64,000 nucleotides of DNA from NCBI RefSeq assembly GCF_013249045.1, contig NZ_JABRWP010000002.1, forward strand, positions 186,001 through 250,000. The letters are read 5' to 3'. The first letter of the stretch is position 1; every line of letters begins with the position of its first letter. Shown piece after piece: positions 1 through 9,313 of this stretch. Below the pieces are notes generated by a model. It was not told the origin of the DNA. It did not search any database and worked only from the letters and a program-made list of their open reading frames with translations. Position numbers and translations under genes: made by a program. The DNA is from Winogradskyella eckloniae (GTDB taxonomy: Bacteria > Bacteroidota > Bacteroidia > Flavobacteriales > Flavobacteriaceae).

Positions 1-113
1 TTTTTAAATTCAACAGACGTTAGTGTTTATAATTTTGGATTAGATGGTATTTAACAAAGATAAACCTAAAATGTTTGCTTAATTTTACCAAAATATTAAT
101 AAATCTATAACTA

Positions 114-788
114 GTGGGAAGTAAAAATAAACAGAAACGCTTTAGAGAAAATGAAACCTTTCATAATGTATATCAGCCAACTCGCGAGGAATTAGTTGAT
201 GCCACCTATAAACTAAAAGGAAAATGGAGATCAGATGTGTTTAAAAACAATAATCCGTTAGTTTTAGAGCTTGGATGTGGTAAAGGAGAATATACGGTAG
301 GTTTAGCCAAACGATACCCAACAAAAAACTTTATTGGTATAGATATCAAAGGTGCGCGTTTTTGGAGAGGCGCAAAAACAGCGATAGAAGAAGAGATTCC
401 TAATGCCGCCTTTATAAGAACTCAAATAGAATTAATTGAATCTGTTTTTGAAGAAAACGAAGTAGATGAGATATGGATTACATTTCCAGATCCTCAAATA
501 AAATACCAACGTACTAAACACAGAATGACCAATTTACAGTTTTTAGAGCGTTACAAAAAAGTACTAAAACCTGGTGGATTGATGCACTTAAAAACCGATA
601 GTGAGTTTATGCATGGCTACACATTAGGACTGTTACACGGATCTGGTGATGAGGTATTATATGCTAATCATAATGTTTATAAATTAGAGGGTAGTCCGGA
701 GGATGTTACAGAAATTCAGACTTTTTACGAAAATCAGTATTTAGAAAAAGACAAAGCAATTACGTATATTAGATTTAAAATAAACTAA
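114..788 (+). CDS. trmB: tRNA (guanine-N7-)-methyltransferase
   Basis: TrmB transfers a methyl group from S-adenosylmethionine to N7 of G46 in the tRNA variable loop. The 224-residue protein has the SAM-binding stretch LELGCGKGEYTVGLA near residue 50 and the family motif FPDPQIK near residue 125, followed by the basic KHR segment. Length is normal for bacterial TrmB. The start is a GTG; no in-frame ATG lies upstream. The next gene begins 3 bp after its stop, so the two are probably co-transcribed. Identification is by motif and is firm. Confidence 0.93.
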   Translation: MGSKNKQKRFRENETFHNVYQPTREELVDATYKLKGKWRSDVFKNNNPLVLELGCGKGEYTVGLAKRYPTKNFIGIDIKGARFWRGAKTAIEEEIPNAAFIRTQIELIESVFEENEVDEIWITFPDPQIKYQRTKHRMTNLQFLERYKKVLKPGGLMHLKTDSEFMHGYTLGLLHGSGDEVLYANHNVYKLEGSPEDVTEIQTFYENQYLEKDKAITYIRFKIN

Positions 789-790
789 TC

Positions 791-1420
791 TTGAGCATTA
801 CCGTTATTTTCTTTCTAGGGCTTCTTGTGGCAATAATTGGTGTTGTGCCACCAGGACTGCTAAACATGACAGCAGCACGAATTAGTTTAAAAGAAGGCGC
901 AGGCCGAGGTATTATGTTTTCAACAGGTGTGTGTATTGTTGTGTTTATTCAAACTTATTTGGCTGCGATTTTCGCGAGGTATTTATCAAAAAATCAAGAT
1001 ATTGTAGAGATACTTCAGCGTGTAGCATTTGTGATTTTTGTATTAATTACCATTTATTTTCTAGTATTAGCATCAAAACAAAAACCAGCCAAAAAAGAAA
1101 CGGAAATTAAAAGTAAACATGGCAGATTATTACATGGTATGTTGTTGTCTGCGCTTAATGTTTTTCCTATTCCGTATCAAGCCTATATGACCATTACTTT
1201 AGTTTCTTTTGGGTGGATGAATTTTGAAAGACTAAGTATTGTTACATATGTCACGGGAGCGGCAACAGGTACATTTGTGACGTTGTATTTTTATATTTTC
1301 TTTTTTGATAAAATTAAAGATCGCAATTTTACGTCTCAAAAAAGTATGAATTTAAGTATAGGAATCATTACTGGTATTGTAGCCTTAATAACATTTATAA
1401 ACATTATAAGAGAATTATAA
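791..1420 (+). CDS. LysE family transporter
   Basis: A 209-residue integral membrane protein with about six hydrophobic segments, and the PPGLLNMTAAR stretch near residue 20 typical of the LysE/RhtB amino-acid exporter superfamily. It would sit in the inner membrane and export an amino acid or related compound; the substrate cannot be read from sequence. A TTG start at 791 is used because it gives the full first membrane helix. It lies between trmB and the alkyltransferase-like gene with almost no spacing, so all three probably form one transcript. Confidence 0.8.
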   Translation: MSITVIFFLGLLVAIIGVVPPGLLNMTAARISLKEGAGRGIMFSTGVCIVVFIQTYLAAIFARYLSKNQDIVEILQRVAFVIFVLITIYFLVLASKQKPAKKETEIKSKHGRLLHGMLLSALNVFPIPYQAYMTITLVSFGWMNFERLSIVTYVTGAATGTFVTLYFYIFFFDKIKDRNFTSQKSMNLSIGIITGIVALITFINIIREL

Positions 1421-1753
1421 ATGAAGCCTGAAACTTTAGGATTTTTTGAAAAAGTGTACGAAGTTGCCAAGCAAATCCCTGTCGGTAGAGTTACATCTTA
1501 TGGTGCCATAGCTAAATATTTAGGTGCCAGTAAAAGTGCGCGAATTGTAGGATACGCAATGAATGGTTCTCACGGAAAAGACGTGCCTGCACACCGAGTT
1601 GTAAATAGAAAAGGACTATTAACAGGTAAGCATCATTTTGAAGGTACCAATCTTATGCAACAGTTATTAGAAAGTGAAGGAATTGAAGTCATAGAAAACC
1701 AAATTCAAAATTTAGAATCAGTGTATTGGGATCCGGTTAAGGAACTTAAATAG
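1421..1753 (+). CDS. MGMT-family alkyltransferase-like protein (ATL, no active-site Cys)
   Basis: A 110-residue protein made only of the DNA-binding domain of O6-methylguanine-DNA methyltransferase (PVGRVTSYGAIA near residue 20). In true transferases the active site reads PCHRV; here residues 56-60 read PAHRV, so the alkyl-accepting cysteine is alanine. This is the signature of ATL proteins, which bind O6-alkylguanine in DNA and flag it for nucleotide excision repair rather than removing it. The ATG follows the LysE gene stop directly. Family assignment is firm; the repair role is inferred from known ATL proteins. Confidence 0.88.
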   Translation: MKPETLGFFEKVYEVAKQIPVGRVTSYGAIAKYLGASKSARIVGYAMNGSHGKDVPAHRVVNRKGLLTGKHHFEGTNLMQQLLESEGIEVIENQIQNLESVYWDPVKELK

Positions 1754-1871
1754 TTGACGTCTTACTCATGTTTTTTATGCATAGAATTAAAGAGGGTATT
1801 TAATATTCATAAACTAAATCCATCTATTATACAATTCAATTTAACTACTTCAAAATCTAGATTTTTAGCAG

Positions 1872-1879
1872 TATCTTTG
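1872..1879 (+). promoter_or_regulatory. Candidate -7 element for the Mrp-NifU operon
   Basis: TATCTTTG matches the Bacteroidota -7 consensus TAnnTTTG and lies 73 bp before the Mrp start in a 199-bp gap. No clear TTTG is seen about 19 bp upstream, so this rests on the -7 match only. Confidence 0.4.
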
Positions 1880-1952
1880 CGTTTAGAATTAATCTTAATA
1901 AGAAAATAGAATCTTTACGTAAAGCTCTAATTTTCATGTCTTATTCGTTAAT

Positions 1953-3092
1953 ATGAAATTAAATAAACAAGATATACTTAACGCACTAAAAACGATCACA
2001 GCACCAGGTGAAGGTGAAAATATGGTAGATAGTGGTGCAGTAACTAATGTTGTCACCTTTGCAGATGAAGTCATTGTAGATATTACTATAAAAAATCCAA
2101 GTCTACAAGCAAGAAAAAAGACCGAAGTAGAAATTTTGCAAACCATTCATAAATTGGTTTATGAAAAGGCTAAAATTAAAGTCAACGTTAAAGTTGAAGC
2201 CGCTGCAACGCAACCTAAAAATGAGATAAAAGGAAAGGCAATACCTGGAATTAAAAATATTGTCGCCGTAGCTTCAGGAAAAGGTGGTGTTGGTAAATCT
2301 ACAGTCACAGCGAATTTGGCAGTTTCCTTGGCGAAAATGGGATTTAAGGTTGGTGTACTAGATGCAGACATTTACGGTCCTTCAATTCCAATTATGTTTG
2401 ATGTCGCCAATGAACGACCATTGTCAGTCAACGTGGATGGAAAATCTAAAATGAAGCCAATAGAAAATTATGGTGTAAAAGTGTTATCTATCGGTTTTTT
2501 TACAAAACCAGATCAGGCTGTTATTTGGAGAGGACCAATGGCATCTAAGGCTTTAAATCAAATGATTTTTGATGCTGCTTGGGGTGAATTAGACTTTTTA
2601 CTTATTGATTTGCCACCAGGAACAGGTGATATTCATTTAAGTATCATGCAGGCCTTGCCGATTACAGGAGCGGTTGTGGTAAGTACACCACAAAATGTAG
2701 CTTTGGCAGATGCTAAAAAAGGTGTCGCAATGTTTCAGCAAGATAGTATTAATGTGCCAGTATTAGGTATCATTGAAAACATGGCTTATTTTACACCTGA
2801 AGAGTTGCCTGAAAACAAATATTATATCTTTGGAAAAGAGGGAGCTAAACACTTGTCAGAAGATTTAAAAGTGCCATTTATTGGAGAAGTACCAATAGTA
2901 CAAAGTATCAGAGAGGCAGGAGATATAGGGAGACCAGCTGCTTTGCAAACAGCAACTCCAATAGAGGAAGCCTTTGAAGCTATCACTAGAAATGTAGTGG
3001 AACAAGTGGTCTATAGAAATGAAGACTTACCTGCTACAGAAGTAATAAAAATCACAACAATGGCAGGTTGCTCTGCAGTAAAAAAGAATTAA
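1953..3092 (+). CDS. Mrp/NBP35 family ATP-binding Fe-S carrier protein
   Basis: Mrp (ApbC) family P-loop ATPases carry iron-sulfur clusters to target proteins. The 379-residue protein has an N-terminal MIP18/DUF59-like domain (about 1-75), then a deviant Walker A GKGGVGKST at 109-117 and DLPPGTGD near residue 220. The CxxC that usually follows 'ENMSYF' is absent: the text reads ENMAYFTPEELPENKYY. The only clear C-terminal cysteine is in MAGCSAV, so cluster binding may differ from the E. coli protein. The NifU gene starts on the very next base, which supports a shared Fe-S role. Confidence 0.92.
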   Translation: MKLNKQDILNALKTITAPGEGENMVDSGAVTNVVTFADEVIVDITIKNPSLQARKKTEVEILQTIHKLVYEKAKIKVNVKVEAAATQPKNEIKGKAIPGIKNIVAVASGKGGVGKSTVTANLAVSLAKMGFKVGVLDADIYGPSIPIMFDVANERPLSVNVDGKSKMKPIENYGVKVLSIGFFTKPDQAVIWRGPMASKALNQMIFDAAWGELDFLLIDLPPGTGDIHLSIMQALPITGAVVVSTPQNVALADAKKGVAMFQQDSINVPVLGIIENMAYFTPEELPENKYYIFGKEGAKHLSEDLKVPFIGEVPIVQSIREAGDIGRPAALQTATPIEEAFEAITRNVVEQVVYRNEDLPATEVIKITTMAGCSAVKKN

Positions 3093-3332
3093 ATGAACTC
3101 AGAAGATCTAAAATTAAATGTTGAAAAAGCCTTAGATGAAATCCGTCCGTTTTTACAGAGTGATGGAGGAGATATTAATTTAATATCTATTGATGAAGGT
3201 AAGTTGGTAACGGTTCAGTTAGTCGGTGCATGCACATCTTGTAGTGTTAACCAGATGACCTTAAAGTCTGGTGTAGAAATGACCATTAAAAAGTACGCAC
3301 CTCAAATAGAAAAAGTTGTTAATGTAGAGTAG
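3093..3332 (+). CDS. NifU C-terminal domain Fe-S scaffold protein
   Basis: A 79-residue stand-alone NifU C-terminal domain. Cys47 and Cys50 (GACTSC) form the conserved CxxC that holds a transient 4Fe-4S cluster, preceded by the typical DEIRPFLQSDGGDI segment. It would act in the cytoplasm as an Fe-S scaffold or carrier. The start codon directly abuts the Mrp stop, so Mrp and NifU are almost surely translated from one message. Confidence 0.93.
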   Translation: MNSEDLKLNVEKALDEIRPFLQSDGGDINLISIDEGKLVTVQLVGACTSCSVNQMTLKSGVEMTIKKYAPQIEKVVNVE

Positions 3333-3397
3333 TTGTGTAATGTTAGTCACATTCTAATTGCATATACATTGTTAACTTAGTATTCAATTTTATTTTC

Positions 3398-4459
3398 ATG
3401 ATTAAAACAGATATACTTATTATTGGTGCAGGACCTACTGGCCTTTTTACGGTATTTGAAGCCGGACTGTTAAAACTAAAATGTCATCTTATAGATGCTT
3501 TGCCACAAGCAGGCGGACAATGTTCAGAAATATATCCTAAAAAACCAATTTACGACATACCTGCTTATCCAGAAATATTAGCGGGTGATTTAACTGATAA
3601 ATTGTTAGAACAATGTCAACAATTTGAGCCTGGTTTTACATTAGGCGAACGCGCAGAAACAATTGAGAAACAAGAAGACGGTACTTTTATTGTTACTACA
3701 AATAAAGGGACGAAACATGCAGCACCAGTAGTTGCTATTGCAGGCGGATTAGGTAGCTTTGAACCTCGTAAACCTTTAATACATAATATTTCTGATTTTG
3801 AAGATAAAGGTGTTGAATACATTATTAAGGATCCCGAAATTTATAGAGATAAAAAAGTAGTCATAGCAGGTGGTGGAGATTCGGCTTTAGATTGGAGTAT
3901 TTTTTTAAGTGACGTGGCCTCAGAGGTAACTTTAATCCACCGACGTAACGAATTCAGAGGGCATTTAGATTCCGTAGAAAAAGTACAAGAGCTAAAAAAT
4001 TCAGGTAAAATAAATTTAATTACACCAGCCGAAGTTGTAGGTATTGTTGGTGATCAAAAAGTGAAAGCTGTTGTTGTTAAACAAGCACAACATATTGAAA
4101 AAGAATTTGAACTTAACTGTGATCATTTTATCCCTTTATTTGGTTTATCTCCCAAGTTAGGTCCTATTGCTAATTGGGGTCTAGAGATTGAAAAAAATGC
4201 AATTAAAGTAAATAACGCACTCGATTATCAAACTAATATTCCTGGTATTTATGCTATTGGTGATGTAAATACGTATCCTGGGAAATTAAAATTAATCTTA
4301 TGTGGATTTCACGAAGCGACTTTAATGTGTCAATCGGCTTATCAAATTATTAATCCTGGTAAACGCTTTGTTTTAAAGTATACAACGGTTTCTGGTGTAG
4401 ATGGTTTTGATGGTACACGTAAAGAAGCTCCTAAAGCCGTTGTTAAAGCAATTAAGTAA
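3398..4459 (+). CDS. Ferredoxin-NADP reductase type 2 (thioredoxin-reductase-like flavoprotein)
   Basis: A 353-residue FAD/NAD(P)H oxidoreductase. The FAD site IIGAGPTG is at the N terminus, GGGDSALDW (NAD(P)H fold) lies near residue 155, and AIGDVNTYPGK near residue 290 is the second FAD motif. No CxxC redox pair of thioredoxin reductase is present, which points to the YumC-like ferredoxin-NADP reductases. The next gene is a 2Fe-2S ferredoxin overlapping by one base, a good match for its redox partner. Confidence 0.88.
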   Translation: MIKTDILIIGAGPTGLFTVFEAGLLKLKCHLIDALPQAGGQCSEIYPKKPIYDIPAYPEILAGDLTDKLLEQCQQFEPGFTLGERAETIEKQEDGTFIVTTNKGTKHAAPVVAIAGGLGSFEPRKPLIHNISDFEDKGVEYIIKDPEIYRDKKVVIAGGGDSALDWSIFLSDVASEVTLIHRRNEFRGHLDSVEKVQELKNSGKINLITPAEVVGIVGDQKVKAVVVKQAQHIEKEFELNCDHFIPLFGLSPKLGPIANWGLEIEKNAIKVNNALDYQTNIPGIYAIGDVNTYPGKLKLILCGFHEATLMCQSAYQIINPGKRFVLKYTTVSGVDGFDGTRKEAPKAVVKAIK

Positions 4460-4794
4460 TGGAAGACTTAGATGTAAATATTACTATTATTGATCGGGCA
4501 GGTGTAGAGCATCAAATTGCAGCACCAACTGATATGGCAATGAACCTTATGGAAGTTGTGAGGTCTTATGAATTGGCAGAAGAAGGAACTATTGGTGTTT
4601 GTGGAGGTATGGCTATGTGTGCATCTTGTCAGTGCTACGTATTAAGTGAAACAGACTTGCCAGAAATGCAAGATGATGAGGAGGCTATGCTTTCTGAAGC
4701 CTTTGATGTTAAGGATAATTCGCGTTTAGGTTGTCAAATTCAAATAACTGCAGAAATGGAAGGTTTGGTTGTGGAGTTGGCTCCTGAAAGTTAG
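4459..4794 (+). CDS. 2Fe-2S ferredoxin (adrenodoxin type)
   Basis: A 111-residue ferredoxin with the plant/adrenodoxin cysteine pattern: Cys48, Cys54, Cys57 and Cys92 (C-x5-C-x2-C, then C). It carries single electrons in the cytoplasm, probably received from the reductase just upstream, whose stop codon overlaps this start (TAATG). The actual acceptor enzyme is not shown by the context. Confidence 0.92.
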   Translation: MEDLDVNITIIDRAGVEHQIAAPTDMAMNLMEVVRSYELAEEGTIGVCGGMAMCASCQCYVLSETDLPEMQDDEEAMLSEAFDVKDNSRLGCQIQITAEMEGLVVELAPES

Positions 4795-4801
4795 AGGTTC
4801 A

Positions 4802-5698
4802 TCATTCTGTTATGTAATCGGTTAACTTGGTAGGTCCTTCAAGTAAAAAGCGATCTATTTTTAAATTGCCATCTTCTGTTGTTACAATTTGCCATTTAAT
4901 TAATGAAATCGTTCCATTTTCTATTTCAATACCTGTAATGCTTCTTGGGTGAACGCAACTACCATCATTAAAATAAGCAATATCTCCTGGTTCAGGAAAT
5001 CGTGGTCTGTGTGTATGGCCAACGATGGTAATGAGGTTGTTGTTTTCTGTAATCCAACGTTTGGTTCGTCGTTCTATTTTAATGAGTTCTTTATAATTTT
5101 TTGCAGGACTTGTAGGATCTGCAATACCCATTACATTTAACGGTTTCCATAAAATACGAACCATAAATCGGCTCCATTTCCAAAATAAAAAATTCCACCA
5201 ATCTGCCTGATGACCATGTGATAAGAAAATGTTTTGTTTTGTTTCGGAATGTTCTAAAACGATACCTTCATGGTAGTTGATACCACAAAACAAATCTTCA
5301 TCATTTCCAGTTTTTGGATCAAAAAAAGTAGATAAATGTTTCTCAACATATTTTGGGTCGCGATACACCATATCATGGTTGCCCCAAATCATGTGTAAAC
5401 GGCCTTCATCATGAAATTGTTTCATGAGCATATAAACATTTTTATGCGCGTAGAAAATAGATTCAAATGATAGATTTTCCCATAACTCATCACCATCACC
5501 AAGTTCACAGTAATCAAAACCTTCAGAATAATAGTGTCTTAAGGCATGAAAATAGATATTTCTATTATTCGCAAAATCATCAGCAAAACTATTGTCTCCA
5601 CGATGACAGTCACTAAATAATATAAATTTTGAAGAATCGTTAAACGATATACGTTTGGCATTTTTATAAGCACGATCTAACCTGGTTTTTGATGACAT
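4802..5698 (-). CDS. Metallophosphoesterase
   Basis: A 298-residue calcineurin-like phosphoesterase. The metal-binding motifs are in order: SDCHRGD near residue 30, GDGDELWE near 68, GNHD near 106, HGHQADWW near 160 and GHTHRPRF near 228. The order and the HRGD version resemble UDP-2,3-diacylglucosamine hydrolase-like and related phosphatases, but overall length is larger than LpxH and substrate is not certain. It is convergent with the ferredoxin gene, 7 bp apart. Confidence 0.8.
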   Translation of the reverse strand: MSSKTRLDRAYKNAKRISFNDSSKFILFSDCHRGDNSFADDFANNRNIYFHALRHYYSEGFDYCELGDGDELWENLSFESIFYAHKNVYMLMKQFHDEGRLHMIWGNHDMVYRDPKYVEKHLSTFFDPKTGNDEDLFCGINYHEGIVLEHSETKQNIFLSHGHQADWWNFLFWKWSRFMVRILWKPLNVMGIADPTSPAKNYKELIKIERRTKRWITENNNLITIVGHTHRPRFPEPGDIAYFNDGSCVHPRSITGIEIENGTISLIKWQIVTTEDGNLKIDRFLLEGPTKLTDYITE

Positions 5699-5846
5699 GG
5701 ATTTACTTTTAACTAAAATAGGAAGAAAATAGAAATGGCAATGCTATTGTATTCGCTTTTTTAATAAACAGTCCTGTAAACAAAGTTTATACTATTAAAT
5801 CTATGATTAGCAATGATACGTTAACCTTTATCATTGTTGAGTCTTA

Positions 5847-7025
5847 TTATTTAAAAGCATTCAAGCCTGTAATGTCTAAACCAGTAATTAGTAAATGAAT
5901 ATCGTGGGTGCCTTCATAAGTGATTACACTTTCAAGGTTCATTGAATGACGCATAATGCTATATTCACCAGATATTCCCATACCGCCTAACATTTGCCGA
6001 GCTTCACGAGCTATGTTAATGGCCATTTCAACATTATTTCGTTTTGCCATTGAAATTTGTGCTGAGGTAGCCGTACCTTTTTCACGCATTACACCAAGAC
6101 GCCAAGCTAATAATTGGGCTTTAGTGATTTCCGTAATCATTTCTGCAAGTTTCTTTTGTTGTAGTTGAAATTGTCCAATTGGTTTTCCAAATTGCAATCG
6201 TTCTTTGCTATATCTCAATGCGGTGTCATAACAATCCATTGCGGCACCAATTGCGCCCCAAGCAATTCCAAAACGAGCAGAATCTAAACAGCCTAATGGT
6301 GCGCCTAGTCCAGATTTATTAGGTAATATGTTTTCTTTAGGCACTTTTACATTGTCAAAAATAAGTTCACCTGTTGCACTAGCTCTGAGCGACCATTTAT
6401 TATGGGTTTCTGGTGTGGTAAAACCTTCCATACCGCGTTCCACGATAAGCCCATGGATTCTTCCCTCTTCATTTTTAGCCCAAACTACCGCAACATTACA
6501 GAATGGCGCGTTAGAAATCCACATTTTGGCACCATTTAGAAGGTAATGATCTCCCATATCTTTAAAATTAGTCACCATGCCACCTGGATTAGAACCATGG
6601 TCTGGTTCTGTTAGGCCAAACGAACCTATCCATTCTCCAGAAGCTAATTTAGGTAAGTATTTTTGACGTTGTGCTTCGTTTCCATACTTCCAAATAGGAT
6701 ACATAACTAAAGAAGATTGCACAGACGCCGTACTGCGAACACCAGAATCACCACGTTCAATTTCTTGCATAATTAATCCATAAGAAATTTGATCTAGGCC
6801 AGCGCCTCCATATTCTACAGGAATATAGGGTCCGAAAGCACCAATTTCAGCTAAACCATTTACAATTTGTTTTGGGAATTCTGCATTTTGTGCATAGTCT
6901 TCTATTATAGGAGAGACATCGCGCTTTACCCATTCTCTTGCAGCATCTCTTACTAATTTATGCTCTTCTGTAAGTAATTCATCAAGATTATAATAATCTG
7001 GTGCTTCGAATAAATCTGGTTTCAT
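5847..7025 (-). CDS. Acyl-CoA dehydrogenase, glutaryl-CoA dehydrogenase-like
   Basis: A 392-residue flavoprotein of the acyl-CoA dehydrogenase family. Near the C terminus, ITYEGTHDIHLL carries the catalytic glutamate, and GLTEPDHGSNPGGM near residue 140 is the FAD/substrate segment. The end of the protein (YEGTHDIHLLITGLDITGLNAF-type) closely follows glutaryl-CoA dehydrogenases, which oxidise and decarboxylate glutaryl-CoA to crotonyl-CoA in lysine and tryptophan breakdown. It stands alone; no other pathway genes flank it. Confidence 0.87.
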   Translation of the reverse strand: MKPDLFEAPDYYNLDELLTEEHKLVRDAAREWVKRDVSPIIEDYAQNAEFPKQIVNGLAEIGAFGPYIPVEYGGAGLDQISYGLIMQEIERGDSGVRSTASVQSSLVMYPIWKYGNEAQRQKYLPKLASGEWIGSFGLTEPDHGSNPGGMVTNFKDMGDHYLLNGAKMWISNAPFCNVAVVWAKNEEGRIHGLIVERGMEGFTTPETHNKWSLRASATGELIFDNVKVPKENILPNKSGLGAPLGCLDSARFGIAWGAIGAAMDCYDTALRYSKERLQFGKPIGQFQLQQKKLAEMITEITKAQLLAWRLGVMREKGTATSAQISMAKRNNVEMAINIAREARQMLGGMGISGEYSIMRHSMNLESVITYEGTHDIHLLITGLDITGLNAFK

Positions 7026-7136
7026 TCTTGTGTTAATATTTATGGCTTCTTATTTTGAGGATTTATCAAAATTGAAGGTGTTATTTTATGACTTTAACAA
7101 AAGTAACGAAATCGTGAGCATTGCCCAACAATAGAC

Positions 7137-7850
7137 TTACATTTTCAAATAAAAATCTTGAGTTAATTGTATGTATTGCTCTGTATAGTGATGTCGATTC
7201 GTTTCTATAGTTAAAGCTGACCGTTCAATGTCTCGATGTTTAAATGAAAATTCAATCAAACTGCGTTTTATGTCAGATTTTGGATTGCCTCTAACCTGAA
7301 GAATACGGTTTGCGTATAAGCCAGATTTTAAGGCTAATTCAATAAAATTTGCTTCTTCTTTTACTGGTATTATGACTGAAAATATACCAGTTGGCGATAG
7401 TAAATTTGCGACGGCAAAGATGATATGCTCAAAAGGCATCGCGTCATTAAAACGGGCTAAATCTCTTGAAGTATTGTCGGTTTTATAATTTTCTGAATAA
7501 AATGGAGGATTGCAAATAATAAGGTCAAACGTATCGTCTACTTCTTCTACAAATTCTAACAGTGAGGCATGATAGCAAAATACACGATCAGCCCATGGTG
7601 AGTTTTCAAAATTTTCGGCACATTGCTCAAAAGCATCACTATCAATTTCTATAGCTTCTATGGATTCGGCAAAACAGCGTTGTGCTATCATTAAAGACAA
7701 AACACCAGTACCTGCTCCAATATCTAGAACGGTATTTGGGTTGTGATCTACTGTAGTCCATGCGCCAAGTAAAACACCATCTGTACCAATTTTCATTGCA
7801 CATTGATCTTGGTTTATGGTAAACTGCTTAAATTTAAAAACCTGATTCAT
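7137..7850 (-). CDS. tRNA1(Val) (adenine(37)-N6)-methyltransferase
   Basis: A 237-residue SAM-dependent methyltransferase. DIGAGTGVLSLM near residue 43 is the SAM site and ICNPPFYS near residue 113 is the NPPF motif of N6-adenine methyltransferases. The N-terminal MNQVFKFKQFTINQDQCAMKIGTDGVLLGAW-like start is typical of the TrmN6 (YfiC) group. It is transcribed with rimM just upstream (51-bp gap, same strand). Confidence 0.88.
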   Translation of the reverse strand: MNQVFKFKQFTINQDQCAMKIGTDGVLLGAWTTVDHNPNTVLDIGAGTGVLSLMIAQRCFAESIEAIEIDSDAFEQCAENFENSPWADRVFCYHASLLEFVEEVDDTFDLIICNPPFYSENYKTDNTSRDLARFNDAMPFEHIIFAVANLLSPTGIFSVIIPVKEEANFIELALKSGLYANRILQVRGNPKSDIKRSLIEFSFKHRDIERSALTIETNRHHYTEQYIQLTQDFYLKM

Positions 7851-7900
7851 GGATACGTAAACCTGTATTTAATATGTATAAATGGGTGTGTTTGGTTATT

Positions 7901-8431
7901 TTATGCTTCGAGATATAAGTCTATTAAACCTTCAGGCGTATTTACATTAATGGTTTTATGGGCTCTATCTACCTTAACAATAAATTCGTCATTCATAGGT
8001 ATTAAAATTTCAATACCGTCGCGATCAATTTCAAATAAGGATTGCGCTGTGGTATCATTAATTCCTGTAATGGTGCCCACCAATCCGAAGTTTTGGTCGT
8101 GAATGGTAAACCCTATGACTTCATGAAAATAAAATTTATTGCCTTCTAATTTAGGTAATAATTCTAGTGGTAGAAATAATTCTGTTTTTATTAAGGCATC
8201 CGCATCTGCTTCTGAGTTAACATCTTCAAATTTTAAGCGTAATAAATCCGATTTGTGTAATTGAGAAGACTCAATAAAAAAAGGCACTAAATTTCCTCTC
8301 AGATCTATAAAAATAGCTTCTAAATTATCATACAAATCAGGTTCGTCAGTGTCTAGTTTTGCTAACAGTTCGCCTTTAAAGCTGTACTTTTTTACGATTT
8401 TGCCTAAATAAAAACAATCTTCTTTTTTCAT
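7901..8431 (-). CDS. rimM: Ribosome maturation factor RimM
   Basis: A 176-residue RimM. The N-terminal segment YLGKIVKKYSFKGELLAKLDT and the PRC-barrel-like half with IPMNDEFIVKVD near the C terminus are both recognisable. RimM binds S19 and helps 16S rRNA processing in 30S assembly. It follows rpsP as usual, but a strong hairpin terminator lies between them, so its expression is probably lower than that of S16. Confidence 0.9.
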   Translation of the reverse strand: MKKEDCFYLGKIVKKYSFKGELLAKLDTDEPDLYDNLEAIFIDLRGNLVPFFIESSQLHKSDLLRLKFEDVNSEADADALIKTELFLPLELLPKLEGNKFYFHEVIGFTIHDQNFGLVGTITGINDTTAQSLFEIDRDGIEILIPMNDEFIVKVDRAHKTINVNTPEGLIDLYLEA

Positions 8432-8554
8432 TACAAATCTTGGATTTGTTGTTTCCCAATATTAACGGGAATCTTATAATGGTTATTACAATTCTTTAAG
8501 GAATCCTCATTTTTATGAGGTTAACTATATAACAGCACTATAGCGTTTATATAA

Positions 8555-8590
8555 TAAAAAAACCCAGACTAGTTTAGTCTGGGTTTAAAA
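8555..8590 (-). terminator. Rho-independent terminator of rpsP
   Basis: A perfect 12-bp stem (arms 8560-8571 and 8575-8586, 3-base loop) is followed on the minus strand by a T run at 8559-8555. It lies 22 bp after the rpsP stop and before rimM, so it probably attenuates read-through. Confidence 0.85.
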
Positions 8591-8607
8591 GTATAAAAAA
8601 TATTTTT

Positions 8608-9120
8608 TTATTCTTCTTCATTAGAAGCTGATGCTTCTTCTGTAGCAGCTTCTTCAGCTACTTCTTCAACAACAGGCGCTGCTGCTGCGATACGTGCTTC
8701 ATTTACTGCTTTTTCTGCTTCTAATGCTTTAGCTTTTGCTTCAGCATCTGCTTTAGATAAACCATCAGTTTTAGCTGCGATTTTAGCTGTTTTTTCTTCT
8801 AACCAAGCGTTGAATTTTTCTTCAGCTTGCTCTTCCGTTAAAGCTCCTTTTCTAACACCACCAGCTAAATGATTTTTCAACATAGCGCCTTTATAAGATA
8901 AAATTGCTTTTGCTGTGTCAGTTGGTTGTGCACCATTTTGTAACCAAGTTACGGCACCATCAACGTCTAATTCAATAGTTGCAGGATTAGTGTTAGGATT
9001 GTAAGCACCTAATTTTTCTAGGTATTTACCATCTCTTTTAGCGCGTGAATCCGCGGCTACGATCCAGTAATAAGGTTTTCCTTTTTTACCGTGTCTTTGT
9101 AATCTAATTTTTACAGGCAT
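8608..9120 (-). CDS. rpsP: 30S ribosomal protein S16
   Basis: Residues 1-80 match S16 (MPVKIRLQRHGKKGKPYYWIV start, RAKRDGKYLEKLGAYNPN). The total of 170 residues is about twice the E. coli length because of a C-terminal Ala/Glu/Lys-rich, strongly acidic tail; such tails are common in Bacteroidota S16. The start ATG is fixed by the conserved N terminus. A promoter-like element and a small leader hairpin lie just upstream. Confidence 0.95.
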   Translation of the reverse strand: MPVKIRLQRHGKKGKPYYWIVAADSRAKRDGKYLEKLGAYNPNTNPATIELDVDGAVTWLQNGAQPTDTAKAILSYKGAMLKNHLAGGVRKGALTEEQAEEKFNAWLEEKTAKIAAKTDGLSKADAEAKAKALEAEKAVNEARIAAAAPVVEEVAEEAATEEASASNEEE

Positions 9121-9134
9121 AATAATTAATTAGT

Positions 9135-9174
9135 GAGGTTCTCGACCTCTGTTATTAATGAGGGCGCAAAGATA
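9135..9174 (-). promoter_or_regulatory. rpsP promoter element and leader hairpin
   Basis: On the minus strand TATCTTTG (9174-9167) matches TAnnTTTG. Between it and the rpsP ATG, 9135-9149 forms a 5-bp inverted repeat (GAGGT/ACCTC, 5-base loop). The hairpin could be a simple 5'-end structure or a feedback site; the sequence alone does not decide. Confidence 0.45.
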
Positions 9175-9313
9175 ATATAATTTTTTAATATACAGCCATT
9201 TATTGCGTTTTAGCGAAAAGAAAAATTCAACATGCTAGTATTTTAAAAAAAATTATACTTTTGACATTCTTGTTTCGTTATATTTGAGGCATAGATAAAA
9301 GACCAATTTACAC